This document shows positions 43,820 to 54,950 of a stretch of 64,000 nucleotides of DNA, piece by piece. The notes under the pieces are model-generated. The model was not told the origin of the DNA and made no database searches. It saw nothing but the letters and a program-made list of their open reading frames with translations. The position numbers were made by a program, and so were the translations under genes. The DNA is taken from positions 95,195,501 through 95,259,500 of the forward strand of contig CP136890.1 in NCBI GenBank assembly GCA_034359265.1. The letters are read 5' to 3'. Within the stretch, counting starts at the first letter, position 1. Every line of letters starts with the position of its first letter. The stretch comes from Canna indica. Its lineage: Eukaryota; Streptophyta; Magnoliopsida; Zingiberales; Cannaceae.

Positions 43820-45316
43820 TCACGATGACGATGGAGGATGGTCTGGAACATATGGCGGGCTCTGGAGTGCTTGAGTGTACCCCGGCGTGGACTGACTCGA
43901 GGACGATGGATGAGATGGTGCCGAAGAGATGCCTGCTTCGGGATGACCTGACATGTTGCGTAGCATAGCATGCATCTCCGCCATCATCTGACTCTAGCGC
44001 TCCATCATCTCAGTCTGACGCGCGACCGTGTCCTCTAGAGTTCTTTATTCTGCTACTATGATCATAACTGGATCTAGAGGTGGACGGCCGCTCACCAGCG
44101 ACCGGAGGGGTCAGTGCCCCAAGAGGCCCTAGTACGGCTCGCACATGACCACTATCTGCAAAGCCATATACGCGGCCATGGTCCCAGCCACCTGCGGCCT
44201 CGACCCATGTTGCTGCGTCAAAGTCCTCGGGGGTGCCCCGCGCTGCACCACCGTCTGGCTGTAGGTCTCCTACTCGAGTTTGATTTTTTGTTTAATATTT
44301 ATCATAAAACTTAAATTATAAATATATAATGAATAATTTAAACAAATATATAGTTACCATAATGTATACAACGCGGTTGTCGATGTACTCCCCCGTCCCA
44401 TGTGCTCGACGGTGAGTCCGCTTAAACACCGCCATCGGGGAGGGTCGCTGGACAGTCCCGTCATCCGACACCGTCGTCTACATTTACAAAACAAATACAT
44501 TAATTTGTACACATAGTAACAAATAAAATATATAATTAAAAGGTATACTTACCATACAGTTCGCGTGCACTGCAAATGCAACAGAGCCGCCGGTGTGACG
44601 CGTTGCTCCCCCCGACATGCGATTTCTAGCCGCATTCTGAGAAACCTCCTGCCATCGATCCGTCGACCATATTCCCACGAGCTGGTCCCATATATTCGGA
44701 GTAATCCAATCGGAGCCGTATCCCCGAGTCTCCGCGATGTTAGTGGTCCCAGCTCGGGCCATCGCCTGGGACCGAGCCTGCCCCAACTGCCCATTGTACC
44801 TCGCACGGGAAATAGCCTCCCAGGCAGCGTAAATGAATGGCCTCTGGTCCTCGGCCCATGTAAAGTGAGTCTGCAAAATAATAATATTAGTACCAATATT
44901 AATCATCATGCATGTAAAAATAATAATATATAATACATGCCTCAAACTCGCGCCATAACATGTCGACGTGCTCGCTAGGCACGTGAGACCACGTAGACCA
45001 TGCCCCGTCATGTATCGTCGAATAGTAGAAGAAATGCTCCTCGGCACTTCTTGTTGCTCGAACCTGCACAACAAAAATAAATTTTAATATTATATTTTGA
45101 CATCATATATTACCGCTCCCCAATCACGCTAATAAATCTTCGTGACTCTGTGGCTGGTGGAGGCTGCCACCTGTTCGGCCCGCGTGGCCGCCTGCGTCTG
45201 GATGTACTAGCCTCGGCAGTATTATCGGCATGAGGATCAGCAACAGGAGGATCAGCAACATGAGTAAGTGTAGGAGTCTCACCGATCGGAGACTCCATAT
45301 TGGATAATTCCGACAC
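43820..45316 (-). CDS. Ptta/En-Spm plant transposase (transposase_24)-like protein in CACTA
   Basis: Spliced minus-strand gene; exon limits approximate. Exon 1 (45316-45110) starts MSELSNMESPIGETPTLT and is Pro/Arg-rich. Exon 2 (after TTGTGCAG, about 45063-44942) reads EEHFFYYSTIHDGAWSTWSH, then VPSEHVDMLWREFE. Exon 3 (about 44874-44552) has THFTWAEDQRPFIYAAWEAI, IWDQLVGIW, NAARNRMSG and HTGGSVAFAVHA, ending at GTAAGT. Exon 4 (about 44478-44362) has VFKRTHRRAHGTGEYID. The last part (about 44280-43820) has a coiled-coil-like TVARQTEMMER and a Ser/Pro tail. The W..L...W......S..NR.....HTGGS pattern is the hallmark of the PF03004 plant transposase family. A few in-frame stops near the C-terminus, a GC donor after exon 2 and an unclear frame at the exon 1-2 join suggest decay, so protein production is doubtful. 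Confidence 0.65.
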
Positions 45317-45439
45317 GAGTCCAAATTAGACGATTTCGGCAAGAGTCTGAAGTGGACGATTCCGGCGCGCGTCCGAAGTGGACGATTTCGGTGCGCGTCC
45401 GAAGTGGACGTTTCCGGCACAATGCCGAAGTGGACAATT

Positions 45440-45570
45440 CTGAAATTAATCTAAACCCTAAAAATTAATCTAAACCCTAAAAATTAATCTAACAAATTAA
45501 ACAATTAATCTAAATAATTAATTAACATATAAATAAATAAATAAAAAATCTACTCTTTCCGGCGCCGGAG
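45440..45570. repeat. Short tandem repeats upstream of the CACTA gene
   Basis: AAATTAATCTAAACCCTAA-type units in tandem (45440-45520). Just inside, 45325-45420 has four copies of a GT(G/C)CGAAGTGGACGATT(T/C)CGG-type unit, which covers the 5' end of the gene. Confidence 0.75.
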
Positions 45571-45834
45571 TCCGGTGCCGGCGTACAGTGTCCGGACAGT
45601 GTGTCCGTACACTGTACAAGATCTGGCGGCGGCCATCGGCCGAAACCCTAAAAATACCTGAAATCGGCAACGGGAAGAGACGGCCGGGCGGCGATGAATA
45701 CCTGAAATCGGCGGTCGAGGACGGACAGCAGCGGCAGCTCGGTGTCGGCAGCGGCGGCGAGAGGCGGGAGGAGGAGGCGGCGGCAGCAGCGGGAGGAAGA
45801 AGGGTCGGGCGCGATCTGTGACCTATATAAACTT

Positions 45835-46075
45835 ATCAGCAACGACTCACTCGCCCGTTAGAAAGCCGTTGCTAATAAGTCATCATCAGCAACGGCTCAC
45901 TTATCCGTTAGAAAGCCGTTGCTGATAATTAAAATCATCAGCAACGGCTCGGGTGTCCGTTAGAAAGTCGTTGCAGATACAACATATCTGCAACGGCTTG
46001 AGCGGCCGTAATTAAGAATGTCGTTGCAAATAGCAACGGCTTGAGCGGCATAGTCGTTGCTGAAGACTCAATTTC
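45835..46075. repeat. CACTA subterminal repeats, right end
   Basis: Repeated ATCAGCAACGGCTC(A/G) and CCGTTAGAAAG(C/T)CGTTGC units, inverted relative to the left array. Confidence 0.9.
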
Positions 46076-46086
46076 TAGTAGTGGAA

Positions 46087-46652
46087 GTAAGGATCAACAA
46101 GATATAATGCTAAAGGCTAACTATCAACAGTCAACACACATCATCAAACATATACTGAACCAACAAGAAAATTAGTGCATCTATATGATTATTCCTAAAT
46201 ATACATTTATGACTTATTTATTACAGTTAGAACTAACTAGACACTTAATGCATCAAAACAAGATACAATTGCACAGATGGACACTAACCAATTCAGGTTC
46301 TTATACGCAGGTTTTTTATTCTTGTTCTCAGAATGGGAAAAACCCCAACTTCAGTATAAGGAAGTTGAGTTCCTTCGGTGTTCATAAAAACGCAGCCAAT
46401 GATCTTCTCATCTGGAATGCATCAAGTTTTACATCCATTAAATCCTCTTTTTGCTACAGGATGAGCTTCCATATGACAAGTAGCAGGGAATATTCCTACA
46501 TCAAGGCTAACAATGAATGCTCTTAACTATTAAAGTCATGAACAAAACAAATATCAAACGCCAGCGCATATGTTGAACATAACCCAAACTGACACTCAAC
46601 CATGAAGCTTGTGTATCCTTCATATATCAGTGAGTAGTAGGAAAAATAGGCA
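46087..46652 (-). other. Host DNA with an exon-like trace on the minus strand
   Basis: From an acceptor-like TTTAATAG (about 46528) the minus strand reads LRAFIVSLDVGIFPATCHME, then AHPVAKRGFNGCKT, one TGA, then CIPDEKIIGCVFMNTEGTQL and PYTEVGVFPILRTRIKNL before a stop near 46300. The amino-acid composition is protein-like. The family is not recognised, and there is one internal stop. It could be a decayed host exon or old retroelement coding sequence. Confidence 0.3.
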
Positions 46653-46657
46653 TATCC

Positions 46658-47105
46658 CGTAAGATAAACATGTGGCCTCAATTAAAAGGCAATATTAAGA
46701 TACTTATCTTTATATTAAGAGATAAATATGACTTAATAAATGAAGATAAATATTTAATAAGTCAACAGATTCAGATCATTGATCTGATTACTTGATGGAC
46801 GTACCAGATCAATTGACAGTTGAGGATAAATCTTGAGTTAATCCTCTCCCTATCTATATAAGGAGGAGATGCCTACAGATCTATGGACAACACAACTTAA
46901 ATCTCCACCATTACCTAAAGTTGTATCTCCTAGAAAATGAGGAAAGGGAAAAAAATAAACTCCAACGAGTGATCGACGATTGAAATTTTAATGGCGAATT
47001 CATCAAATTCGGGTACGCTTCTTTTATTGTTTTTCAAATTAGTAAAGACATGAATCGTAAGATTTTAGGCTTATTATTATGATTTGATCCTTAAAATTTC
47101 TTATA
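46658..47105 (+). repeat. 5' LTR of the Copia element
   Basis: 448 bp, starting CGTAAGATAAACATG (TG decayed to CG) and ending AAATTTCTTATA. It includes a TATA-like CTATATAAGGAGGAG (about 46854), followed by the transcribed R/U5 part. Confidence 0.95.
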
Positions 47106-47106
47106 T

Positions 47107-47118
47107 TGGTATCAGAGC
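47107..47118 (+). other. Primer-binding site, initiator tRNA-Met
   Basis: TGGTATCAGAGC, one base after the 5' LTR. It is complementary to the 3' end of plant initiator methionyl-tRNA, the usual primer of plant Copia elements. Confidence 0.95.
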
Positions 47119-48089
47119 TTAGTTAAATTACAATTCATGTTTTTCTAAGATGATGCATGTTGGATTATATTCTCCGAATTTACCTGGATCGGTATTGTCT
47201 TCATGTACATGATTATTGATATGATATTTATATTACATGCATAATTACTGCTCACGATTTTTGTTGATACAAATCTAATTCATGCATCCGATTCATGCTC
47301 GTATGATTTCATGCATCGTCGATTTCTTGTTTCTTGTTGCTACGCATGATTTCCTTCTCCTCTCGTATTCTGTTTGATGCGCATTAAGAAAAGCTTCACT
47401 GACTGCCGGAAGTAGGCAGTCACAGCCGCTGGTTCTCCGGTGAGAAGTACGTGTGCAGCCGTGCAGGCCATAAGGATCGCAGGCATGCATTACGCAAAAG
47501 TTTTCTGCTTCTCTCCGCCGAAGACAAGCTATGTGCGCACGCCTTGAAGATCGCCGGCATGCGTCACAAGGCTAAGAGACCTGCCATGATGTTCACCAGT
47601 CTTAAGAGGACGGAGCCGAGATATATCTCTCGGCAATGAGGCCTCTCTGGTTCCGGCATGATCTCTTGGTCGGCTTCAAGACTGCAGCATGTTGCCGACG
47701 CACGCGAAGGCTGTCTCTAATCGGTGACGTCGGCGATGGAAGCTGGTCTGTGGTCAGCGACGGAGGCTGATCGTCGACAGAAGGCAGGTCTCTAGGCTGG
47801 TCGGCGCAGAAATGAGAAAGAGGAGAAGTGAGCGGCGGCTGTAGGTTGCATTTGAGAAGAAGATGCAAGGGTTTTTTATTTCAATGGTTGAGATTAAATG
47901 GTTTTGCTTTCAATGGTTGAGATTAAATAATTTTGCTTTCAATGGTTGAGATTAAAAGTCTTCTTTTAAAATCAAATAAGTGGCTGTGATTAATTGTTTC
48001 TTTTGATGGTTGAGATTTAATCAAATAAATTGAAAGGATGGGATTTAAGGATGAGTTAGTTAAGCGAATCCGGATCTGGATCTATTTCA
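47119..48089 (+). other. Copia untranslated leader
   Basis: Between the primer-binding site and the nested MITE. It includes a GC-rich stretch (47390-47860) with repeated AGATCGC(A/C)GGCATGC(A/G)T words, then a threefold repeat of (T)TTTCAATGGTTGAGATTAAA (about 47880-47955). The open frames here show no gag motif. Confidence 0.6.
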
Positions 48090-48092
48090 TAA

Positions 48093-48919
48093 GGGCCTGT
48101 TTGGTTAGCGAAACCAAGTCTGTTTTCATGGTTTCAGTTTCACTGAAACCAAAACTGCTTACGAAAACGTGTTTGGTTTAGTATTTTCGTGAAACTGGAT
48201 CGAAACCAGAATGAAAACGAAACCAGTTTTCTTAATAAAAATGAAAACAACAGAATGTTATTTTCTGTGGTTTCGAGACTGTCGATTTCGTTATTAAAAT
48301 GCTGTGACAATTTTGTAATTATAAATATTTTTTTATAAAATTAATTAACTTAAAAATAAATCAAACTATATCGAATTTTTAAAAATAAAAATCATCATTT
48401 TTAACTCAAACTTTTATCTTAAATTTATAAAATAATTAAACCAATTTATATCTAATTGACTCAAACCCAAATTTTAAATAACTCAATTTTCTTAAAGTTG
48501 GTCTATTTATAATTTAATCAAACCTAATTTTAGATCATTGGACTTATTTTTTTTATATTTTTTTTTTATAATAACTATTAATTAATTTTATATCTAATTG
48601 AACAAAAAAATCTTAAATTACCAATAACTTAATTAATTAAATCATTTAAATATTTTGTAACCATATTAACAAATATTTAATTTTGTAAACTAACTAAACA
48701 TTTAATTACTACTAAAAATGTTCAAGGAAAATTAATATTATTTTTTATAACCAAATAAATATTTACTGATTTCAACTAACTAAAACTGATATTGTTTTTA
48801 TTAACCAAACGCGTTTTCAGAAAACTGAAAACTAGAAACCAAAACCAAGTTTTCGAAACCAAGTTTTCAGTTTCACTGAAACCAAACCAGAAAATAATTT
48901 TCGCTAACCAAACAGCACC
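48093..48919. mobile_element. Harbinger-type MITE nested in the Copia element, 827 bp
   Basis: Ends GGGCCTGTTTGGTTAGCGAAA and, on the minus strand, GGTGCTGTTTGGTTAGCGAAA (19 of 21 identical). The perfect 3-bp duplication TAA (48090-48092 and 48920-48922) is the Harbinger target. Both ends carry further inverted TTTCAGTTTCACTGAAACC words. The interior is AT-rich and non-coding. Confidence 0.9.
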
Positions 48920-48922
48920 TAA

Positions 48923-49405
48923 TATTCAATATAATTTATGATTGGTTCATCTTAATAATATTTGGTTCATGATTGATTGATTAATTTTATGATTCATTCA
49001 TCAATTCTACCTTATAATTAGACGATGTCATTGCTCGAGATTGAATAGTAGGGAATAAATTTCAAATAAAGATAATCATGATGCTACACACAAATAAATG
49101 CTTATTATTGTGATAATTTCATTATTTGCTTAATTTTAATTTTTGTCCAAAGATAAATTATTATTATGCAAATAGTAAACATAAGTGGGTAAATTATTAG
49201 TTTTGAACATATGCATTTTTGTTTGTCCAAAGATAACATAGGTACGTGGTTAAGATTTTTTTTAAATTTTTTTACCATTAGAGTTATTTATATATGGCAT
49301 TTAAATTATGATAGCATAATATAGTATCTACCCAAAGGAGAATTATATTATGCTTTAATGTTTTGTTTTTGAATATCTTTAATGTATTTAATTTAAGCAT
49401 TATGT
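48923..49405 (+). other. AT-rich Copia leader after the MITE
   Basis: Non-coding AT-rich DNA leading to gag; one internal repeat (TTGTCCAAAGATAA at 49145 and 49218). Confidence 0.5.
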
Positions 49406-49416
49406 ATAACTTTCGC

Positions 49417-50111
49417 AGCTATTTCACTTCATAGGCAAGCCTCGTCTGTAACAACGTTCATAGGTGTGAACTTTTCTGAATGGTGTGAGCAAGTCAAGTT
49501 TCACTTAGGTGTTATTGACCTTGACTTAACATAACTTGAGGAAAAACCCGCTGCTATTACTGAAGAAAGCAGTGAAGACGAAAAGTTGCATAATAAAACG
49601 TGGGAACGTTCTAACAGACATAACCTCATGTTCATGCGTATGACAATTGCCAACAACGTAAAGACAATAATTCCACAGATAAAAAGTGCGAAGGAATTCC
49701 TTCAGTCTGTGGAAGAACGCTTCCACACTGCTGATAAATCACTCGTTGGTACTCTAATGGCAAAACTCACGATATGAAGTTTAATGGGTCGCGAAGCATG
49801 CAAGAACATATCATCGAGATGACTAATATTGCAGCAAGATTAAGATCATTAGGAATGAGTGTGGATGATTCCTTTAATGTGTAGTTCATTTTGAACTCAC
49901 TTCCCCCTGAATATGGACCATTCCAAATAAATTATAACACTATCAAGGATAAGTGGAATGTTAATGAATTGTCCAGTATGCTTGTTCAGGAGGAGACTCG
50001 TCTTAAGAGTCAAGGAATACATTCAGTCAACCTCATGGGCCAAGGAGCTAGAAAACACCTTAAAGCAAAAGCTAAAAAGTTCAAGAAAATCAATAAGCCT
50101 GCTAAAGCTTA
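49417..50111 (+). pseudogene. Copia gag, degraded
   Basis: Reads FIGVNFSEWCEQVKFHLGVI (N-terminal gag domain W..F motif), a stop after LDLT, then TWERSNRHNLMFMRMTIANN and AKEFLQSVEERF, a stop at 49775, then a frame change into GSRSMQEHIIEMTNIAARL. It continues as MNSLPPEYGPFQINYNTIKD and WNVNELSSMLVQEETRLKSQ, ending in a Lys-rich tail. These are the UBN2-type blocks of plant Copia gag. No CCHC knuckle is recognisable after the Lys-rich stretch. Confidence 0.85.
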
Positions 50112-50129
50112 AACGCAAAAGCTGATTTG

Positions 50130-53100
50130 AAAAGAAAGGTAAGGATATTTCTTACGTAAGTTATTTATCAAACCTAGCAGAAGTTCCTTATAATACTTGG
50201 TGGCTTGATTTTGTTGCAACTACTCATGTAAGTAATATGATGCAGGGATTTCTTTCGATCCAAACCATAAACCCCAACGAAAGTCTTTTAACAATGGGAA
50301 ATCGAATGACGGCTCCGGTTGAAGCCGTAGGGACTTATCGTTTGGTCTTGGACACTGGGTTCCATTTAGATCTTCATAGAACTCTCTATGTACCTTCAAT
50401 TTCTAGGAACTTGATTTTCGTAATTAGACATTTCAAGTTTTCATTTTAAGATTGGAGACAATAGTTTTAATTTGTTTAAGAATACATTATGTGTTGGTTC
50501 TGATATTCTTATTAATGGTTTATATAAATAAAACTTGATAATAATTTTTCTGGATCATTGCTTATAGTACATCAGAATGTAGGAATGAAACGTAGTGTTA
50601 ATGATGAAAATTTTGCTTATTTATGGCATAAACATTTGGGAAATATTTCCAAAGAAAGATTACAAAGATTGGTAAAGAATGAGATTCTTCTGAATCTAAA
50701 TTTTATCGATCTTAATATTTGTACGGATTGCATTAAGGGGAAGCAAACCAAACACAATAAGAAATGAGCCACAAGAAGTAATAAGCTTCTTGAAATCATA
50801 CACACTGATGTTTGTGGACCTTTTGATGCTCCATCCCTAGGTGGAGAAAATTATTTTATCACCTTTATTGATGACTTTTCATGTTATGATTTTGTTTATT
50901 TGTTTAAAGAAAAGTCTCAAGCAGTGAATGCTCTTGAGATTTTTGTTACTGAAGTTGAAAGGCAATTAGACAAGAAGGTTAAAATCATAAGGTCAGATAG
51001 AGGTGGTGAATATTACGGGAAATATAATGAAACATGACAATGTCCTGGTCCATTTGTAAAATTTCTCGAGAAACGTGACATGTGCACAGTATACTATGCC
51101 AGGCACACATCAACAAAATGATATAGCAGAAAGACGCAATCAAACACTAATGGATATGGTTAGGAGTATGATGAGTAATTCACCTGTACCCAAATTATTG
51201 TGGATGTATGCTTTAAAAACCGCTTTATACTTGCTTAATAGGGTTCCTAGTAAGGCAGTTCCAAAGACACCTTTTGAACTGTGTATTGGAAGGAAACCTA
51301 GTCTAAGACACTTGTATGTTTGGGGTTGTCCAGTTGAAACAAGAATTTATAATCCACATGAAAAAAAATTAGATTCTCGAACGATCAGTGGTTACCTTAT
51401 TGGTTATCCTGAGAAATCCAAATAGTACATCTTTTATTATCCTAATCATAGTCCGAGAATTATAGAAACCGGAAATGCTAGATTCATAGAGAATGGTGAA
51501 GTTAGTGGGAGTACTGAAAAACAAAGTGTGGACATTCAAGAGATAAGGGTAAATGCTCATTTATCAATAAATGTTCATCTGTCCACACCCACTCAAAATA
51601 TTGTTTCTAATGACTTTAAACAACATTCGAGTAATGAAGTATCTCATGAAGTAACTAATTAACTCACAAATACCTGATGCAAATGAACCACAATGAATTC
51701 AATTAAGAAGATCTCATAGAGAAAGAAGGTCTGCAATTTCGGATGATTCTGTGGTATATTTGCAAGAGTATAATTTTGATATTGGAATCAATAATAATCC
51801 GGTTTCATATCAAGAAGCAATATCTTGTACTGAGTCTGACAAATGGAAATATTCCATGAAAGAAGAGTATAACTCCTTAATACAGAATGAAGTTTTTGAT
51901 CTTGTTGAGTTGTTAGAAGGTTGTACACGAGTCAATTGTAAATGGGTCTACAAGACCAAGCGTGACTCGAATGGTAACATCGAAAGATATATATTTAGAC
52001 TAGTAGCTAAGGGTTTTACTCAGAAAGATGGGATTGATTATACAGAGATATTTTCACCTGTCTCAAAGAAAGACTCATTAAGGACTATTATGGCTTTGGT
52101 GGCTTAGTATGATCTAGAGTTACACCAAATGGATGTAAAAACAACATTTCTTAATGGAGATTTTGAGGAAGAAAATTACATGAACCAACCTAAAGGTTTC
52201 TCGACTGACGAGAAAGGTCACTTGGTGTGTAAGCTTAAGAAATCAATATATGGACTTAAACAAGCTTTTCGATAATGGTACATTAAGTTTAATGATATCA
52301 TCACATCTTTTGGTTTTGAAGAAAACACCGTTGATCAGTGTATATATCGGAAGATCAGTGGGAGCAAGTTTATCTTCCTAGTCCTATATGTTGATGACAT
52401 TTTACTTGCTGCTAATGATTTGAGCATTTTACGTGAGACTAAGGATTATCTCGCTAGAAAGTTTGATATGAAAGATATGGGAGAGACATCCTATGTGATT
52501 GGAATTGAAATATTCTGTAATAGATCACAAGGACTGATAGGTCTATCCCAGAAAGGATACATCGAAAGGATTCTAGAGAGATTTCATATGGATACATGTT
52601 CTACTGGAATTGTTCCAATTCAAAAAGGAGATAAATTAAGTCTCAATCAATGTCCCAAGAATGATGTTGAACATAAAACAATGAAACTCATTCCATATGC
52701 ATCAGTTGTGGGCAGTTTGAATTATGTTCAAACATGTACGAGGCCGGATATTAGCTTCGCCGTTGGCCTATTAGGGTGATATCAAAGCAACCCTGACATT
52801 GATCACTGGAAAGCTGCAAAGAAAATTTTGAGATACCTGCAAGGCACAAAGGAACTCATGCTCACTTATAGAAGATCCAAACATCTTGAAGTTGTTGGAT
52901 ATGCAGATTCAGATTTTGCTGGATGTCCAGACAGTAGAAAGTCTACTTTTGACTATATGTATTTGCTTGCCGAATGAGCAATATCATGGAAGAGCGTCAA
53001 ACAAACTGTCATTGCTTCATCCACAATGGAAGCTGAATTTGTGGCATGTTTTGAAGCCACAATTCAAGGATTATGGTTGCAGAATTTTATTTTAGGACTT

Positions 53101-53371
53101 GCGGTTGTCGACACCATTAGCAAGCCGCTGAAAATTTATTGTGATAATGCCGCAGCAGTTTTCTTCTCCAAGAACGACATATACTCTCGAGGTGCCAAGC
53201 ACATGGAGTTAAAATATTTGACCGTCAAGGAGGAAGTTCAAAAATAAAGAGTGTCTACACAACACATTAGTACCAATTTAATGATTGCAGACCCTTTGAC
53301 GAAAGGGTTACAATCGAAATTTTTTAAAGAACATGTTCAAAGAATGGGTCTAATGTATTATAATGATATTT
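50130..53371 (+). pseudogene. Copia pol (protease, integrase, RT, RNase H), degraded
   Basis: Protease at about 50180-50420 has TWWLDFVATTHV, so the usual D-S-G active site reads D-F-V. GAG-pre-integrase is at 50600-50760 (LWHKHLGNISKERLQRLV, CTDCIKGKQTK). The integrase is at about 50790-51420 (HTDVCGPFDAPSLGG, ITFIDDFSCYDFVYLF, RSDRGGEYYG, then GTHQQNDIAERRNQTLMDMV and WGCPVETRIYNP), with a frame break at 51037-51070. RT is at about 51830-52500 ([45 protein letters not shown]); the catalytic YVDD is intact. RNase H is at about 52860-53250 (VVGYADSDFAGCPDSRKST, STMEAEFVACFEA). The end reads IADPLTKGL. At least eight stops interrupt the ancestral frame. Confidence 0.93.
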
Positions 53372-53684
53372 GACACTTTGAGCTTTTTTATATATGTATT
53401 TCTGACTTATAATATTTCCTGTTAAATTATGTAGTGTACGTACAGTAAATTCTTTCAAGACATTATGGAGGACCATAATGAAAATTAATGTTTCCATCTT
53501 GTATGGTAAATTACAGGTGTTGTAGTATATGGAAGGAAGTATACTAAATTATTTGTATACAACCGCTATAACTCACATCTGTTTGTTTATCATATATTTG
53601 TACTTATGATGTTATAGTAAAGATCTGTTCTAAATGTGCGCCTAATGTTTACATTATTAAATATGATGATCCATTTATCAGGCC

Positions 53685-53695
53685 AAGTGGGAGAA
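53685..53695 (+). other. Polypurine tract of the Copia element
   Basis: AAGTGGGAGAA immediately upstream of the 3' LTR, the expected plus-strand priming site. Confidence 0.85.
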
Positions 53696-54116
53696 TGTAA
53701 GATAAATATGTGGCCTCTTAATTAAAAGACAATATTAAGATAATTATCTTTATATTAAGAAATAAATATGACTTAATAAATGAAGATAAATATTTAATAA
53801 ATCAACAAATCCATGCCATTGATCTGGTTACTTGATGATAAACCTTGAGTTGATTCTCTCATTGCCTATATAAGGAGGAGATGCCTACAGATCTATAGAT
53901 AACACAACTTAGATATCCATCATCACCTAAAGTTGTATCTCTTAGAAAGTGAGGAAAGGAAAAGAAATCAACTCCGACGAGTGATCGACGATTGAAATTC
54001 TAATAACGAATTCATCAAATCCGAGTACGCATCTTTTATTATTTTTTAAATTAGTAAAAGTATAAATTATAAGATCTAGGCTTATTATTATGATATGATC
54101 CTTAAAATTTCTTACA
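53696..54116 (+). repeat. 3' LTR of the Copia element
   Basis: 421 bp, TGTAAGATAAATATG to AAATTTCTTACA, intact TG...CA. It lacks a segment present in the 5' LTR (around 46797-46823, containing GACGTACCAGATCAATTGACA). Confidence 0.95.
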
Positions 54117-54121
54117 TATCC

Positions 54122-54581
54122 TCCTTTAGCTTAGTTGGATTTGTCACCAGTGAAGTTTAGATATAGGAATTTTTGTCTTAATGTCAAGTTGACGAAATAC
54201 AGTCTTCTTGTAAAAAACAGTAGGCTATTGATTGGTAGGAATAGCAGTTGAAAGATTGTCTTATAGTAAAGTAAATTTGTGGAATATAATAGGAAGATGA
54301 AGATATGACAATAAGATAACTTGTCATCAATCCGTGTTCACTATCCTCAATGGTGTTATGCAATCTGAACACTACAGGTTGCAACTCTAAGTGAAAAGCA
54401 ACGATAACAAAAAATGGGAGAATGAAATTAATGAGAAAACATTCAAAGATATTTCTCGCACTTAGCAAAAAAAGTCATTTTTACTTGTTTGCAGGTTAGT
54501 AAAAACGGTGCTGAACCAGATAGCAAGACCCTTTTACGAGTTAGTTAACACCCTTACAAACATTAGCATCAAACCATAACT
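54122..54581. other. Spacer right of the Copia element
   Basis: Continuation of host DNA from 46652. No gene recognised; the minus frame 54184-54468 has no motif. Confidence 0.4.
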
Positions 54582-54589
54582 TACACTTA

Positions 54590-54942
54590 GAGGTGTCGGC
54601 CCGCTAACTCCGTGGGCTGGAAATTTTTAGCCCAACACGATTGTAATATTTTGCAGGGTTGTCCGGCACGGCCCTCGAACCCGTTTATCAACTAAAAACT
54701 TGTTTAAAACTTATAAAAAATTAATTTAAAATATTTGAGAGACTAAATAAGTACCAAATATGTCATTTCACATGAAAAAATTCATGGATTAATTTCACCT
54801 TCAATTCTAAAGCACTAAACTAGATTTGAAATTAATTTTTTTTAATACTTAGTGGCTTGCGTCGGCCCGCAATGTTATCGTGTCGGCTCGGCCCACAATT
54901 ATTGTGTCGCACTCGTGCCGTGTCCATTTCTTATCGCCTCTA
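54590..54942. mobile_element. hAT MITE, 353 bp, perfect 8-bp duplication
   Basis: Ends TAGAGGTGTCGGCCCGC and, on the minus strand, TAGAGGCGATAAGAAATGG. CTTACACT is present on both sides (54582-54589 and 54943-54950) without mismatch. The interior has GTCGGCCCGC(T/A)A and GTGTCG(G/C) words. The TAGAGGTG start links it to the hAT at 57598-60601. Confidence 0.9.
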
Positions 54943-54950
54943 CTTACACT

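Larger units (their letters stand above)
43173..46083 (-). mobile_element. CACTA transposon, 2.9 kb, with GAA duplication
   Basis: TIRs CACTACTAGAAAAATGAG (43173) and, on the minus strand at 46083, CACTACTAGAAATTGAG. Perfect 3-bp duplication GAA (43170-43172 and 46084-46086). Subterminal units around CAGCAACGGC/GCCGTTGCTGA occupy 43185-43560 and 45835-46075. It carries one spliced Ptta/En-Spm-type gene on the minus strand but no TNP2-like transposase, so it is non-autonomous or one half of a two-gene system. Confidence 0.95.
46658..54116 (+). mobile_element. Copia LTR retrotransposon, full structure, TATCC duplication
   Basis: 5' LTR 46658-47105, primer-binding site 47107-47118, gag and pol on the plus strand, a purine tract at 53685-53695 and 3' LTR 53696-54116. 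Perfect 5-bp duplication TATCC (46653-46657 and 54117-54121). Gene order protease, integrase, reverse transcriptase, RNase H defines Copia (Ty1 type). Stops and frameshifts occur in every domain and the two LTRs have visibly diverged, including a length difference of 27 bp, so it is dead and not recent. A MITE (48093-48919) is nested inside. Confidence 0.97.

Noticed and set aside
47107..47118. TGGTATCAGAGC as a stray tRNA fragment
   Set aside because: Position immediately after an LTR identifies it as a primer-binding site.
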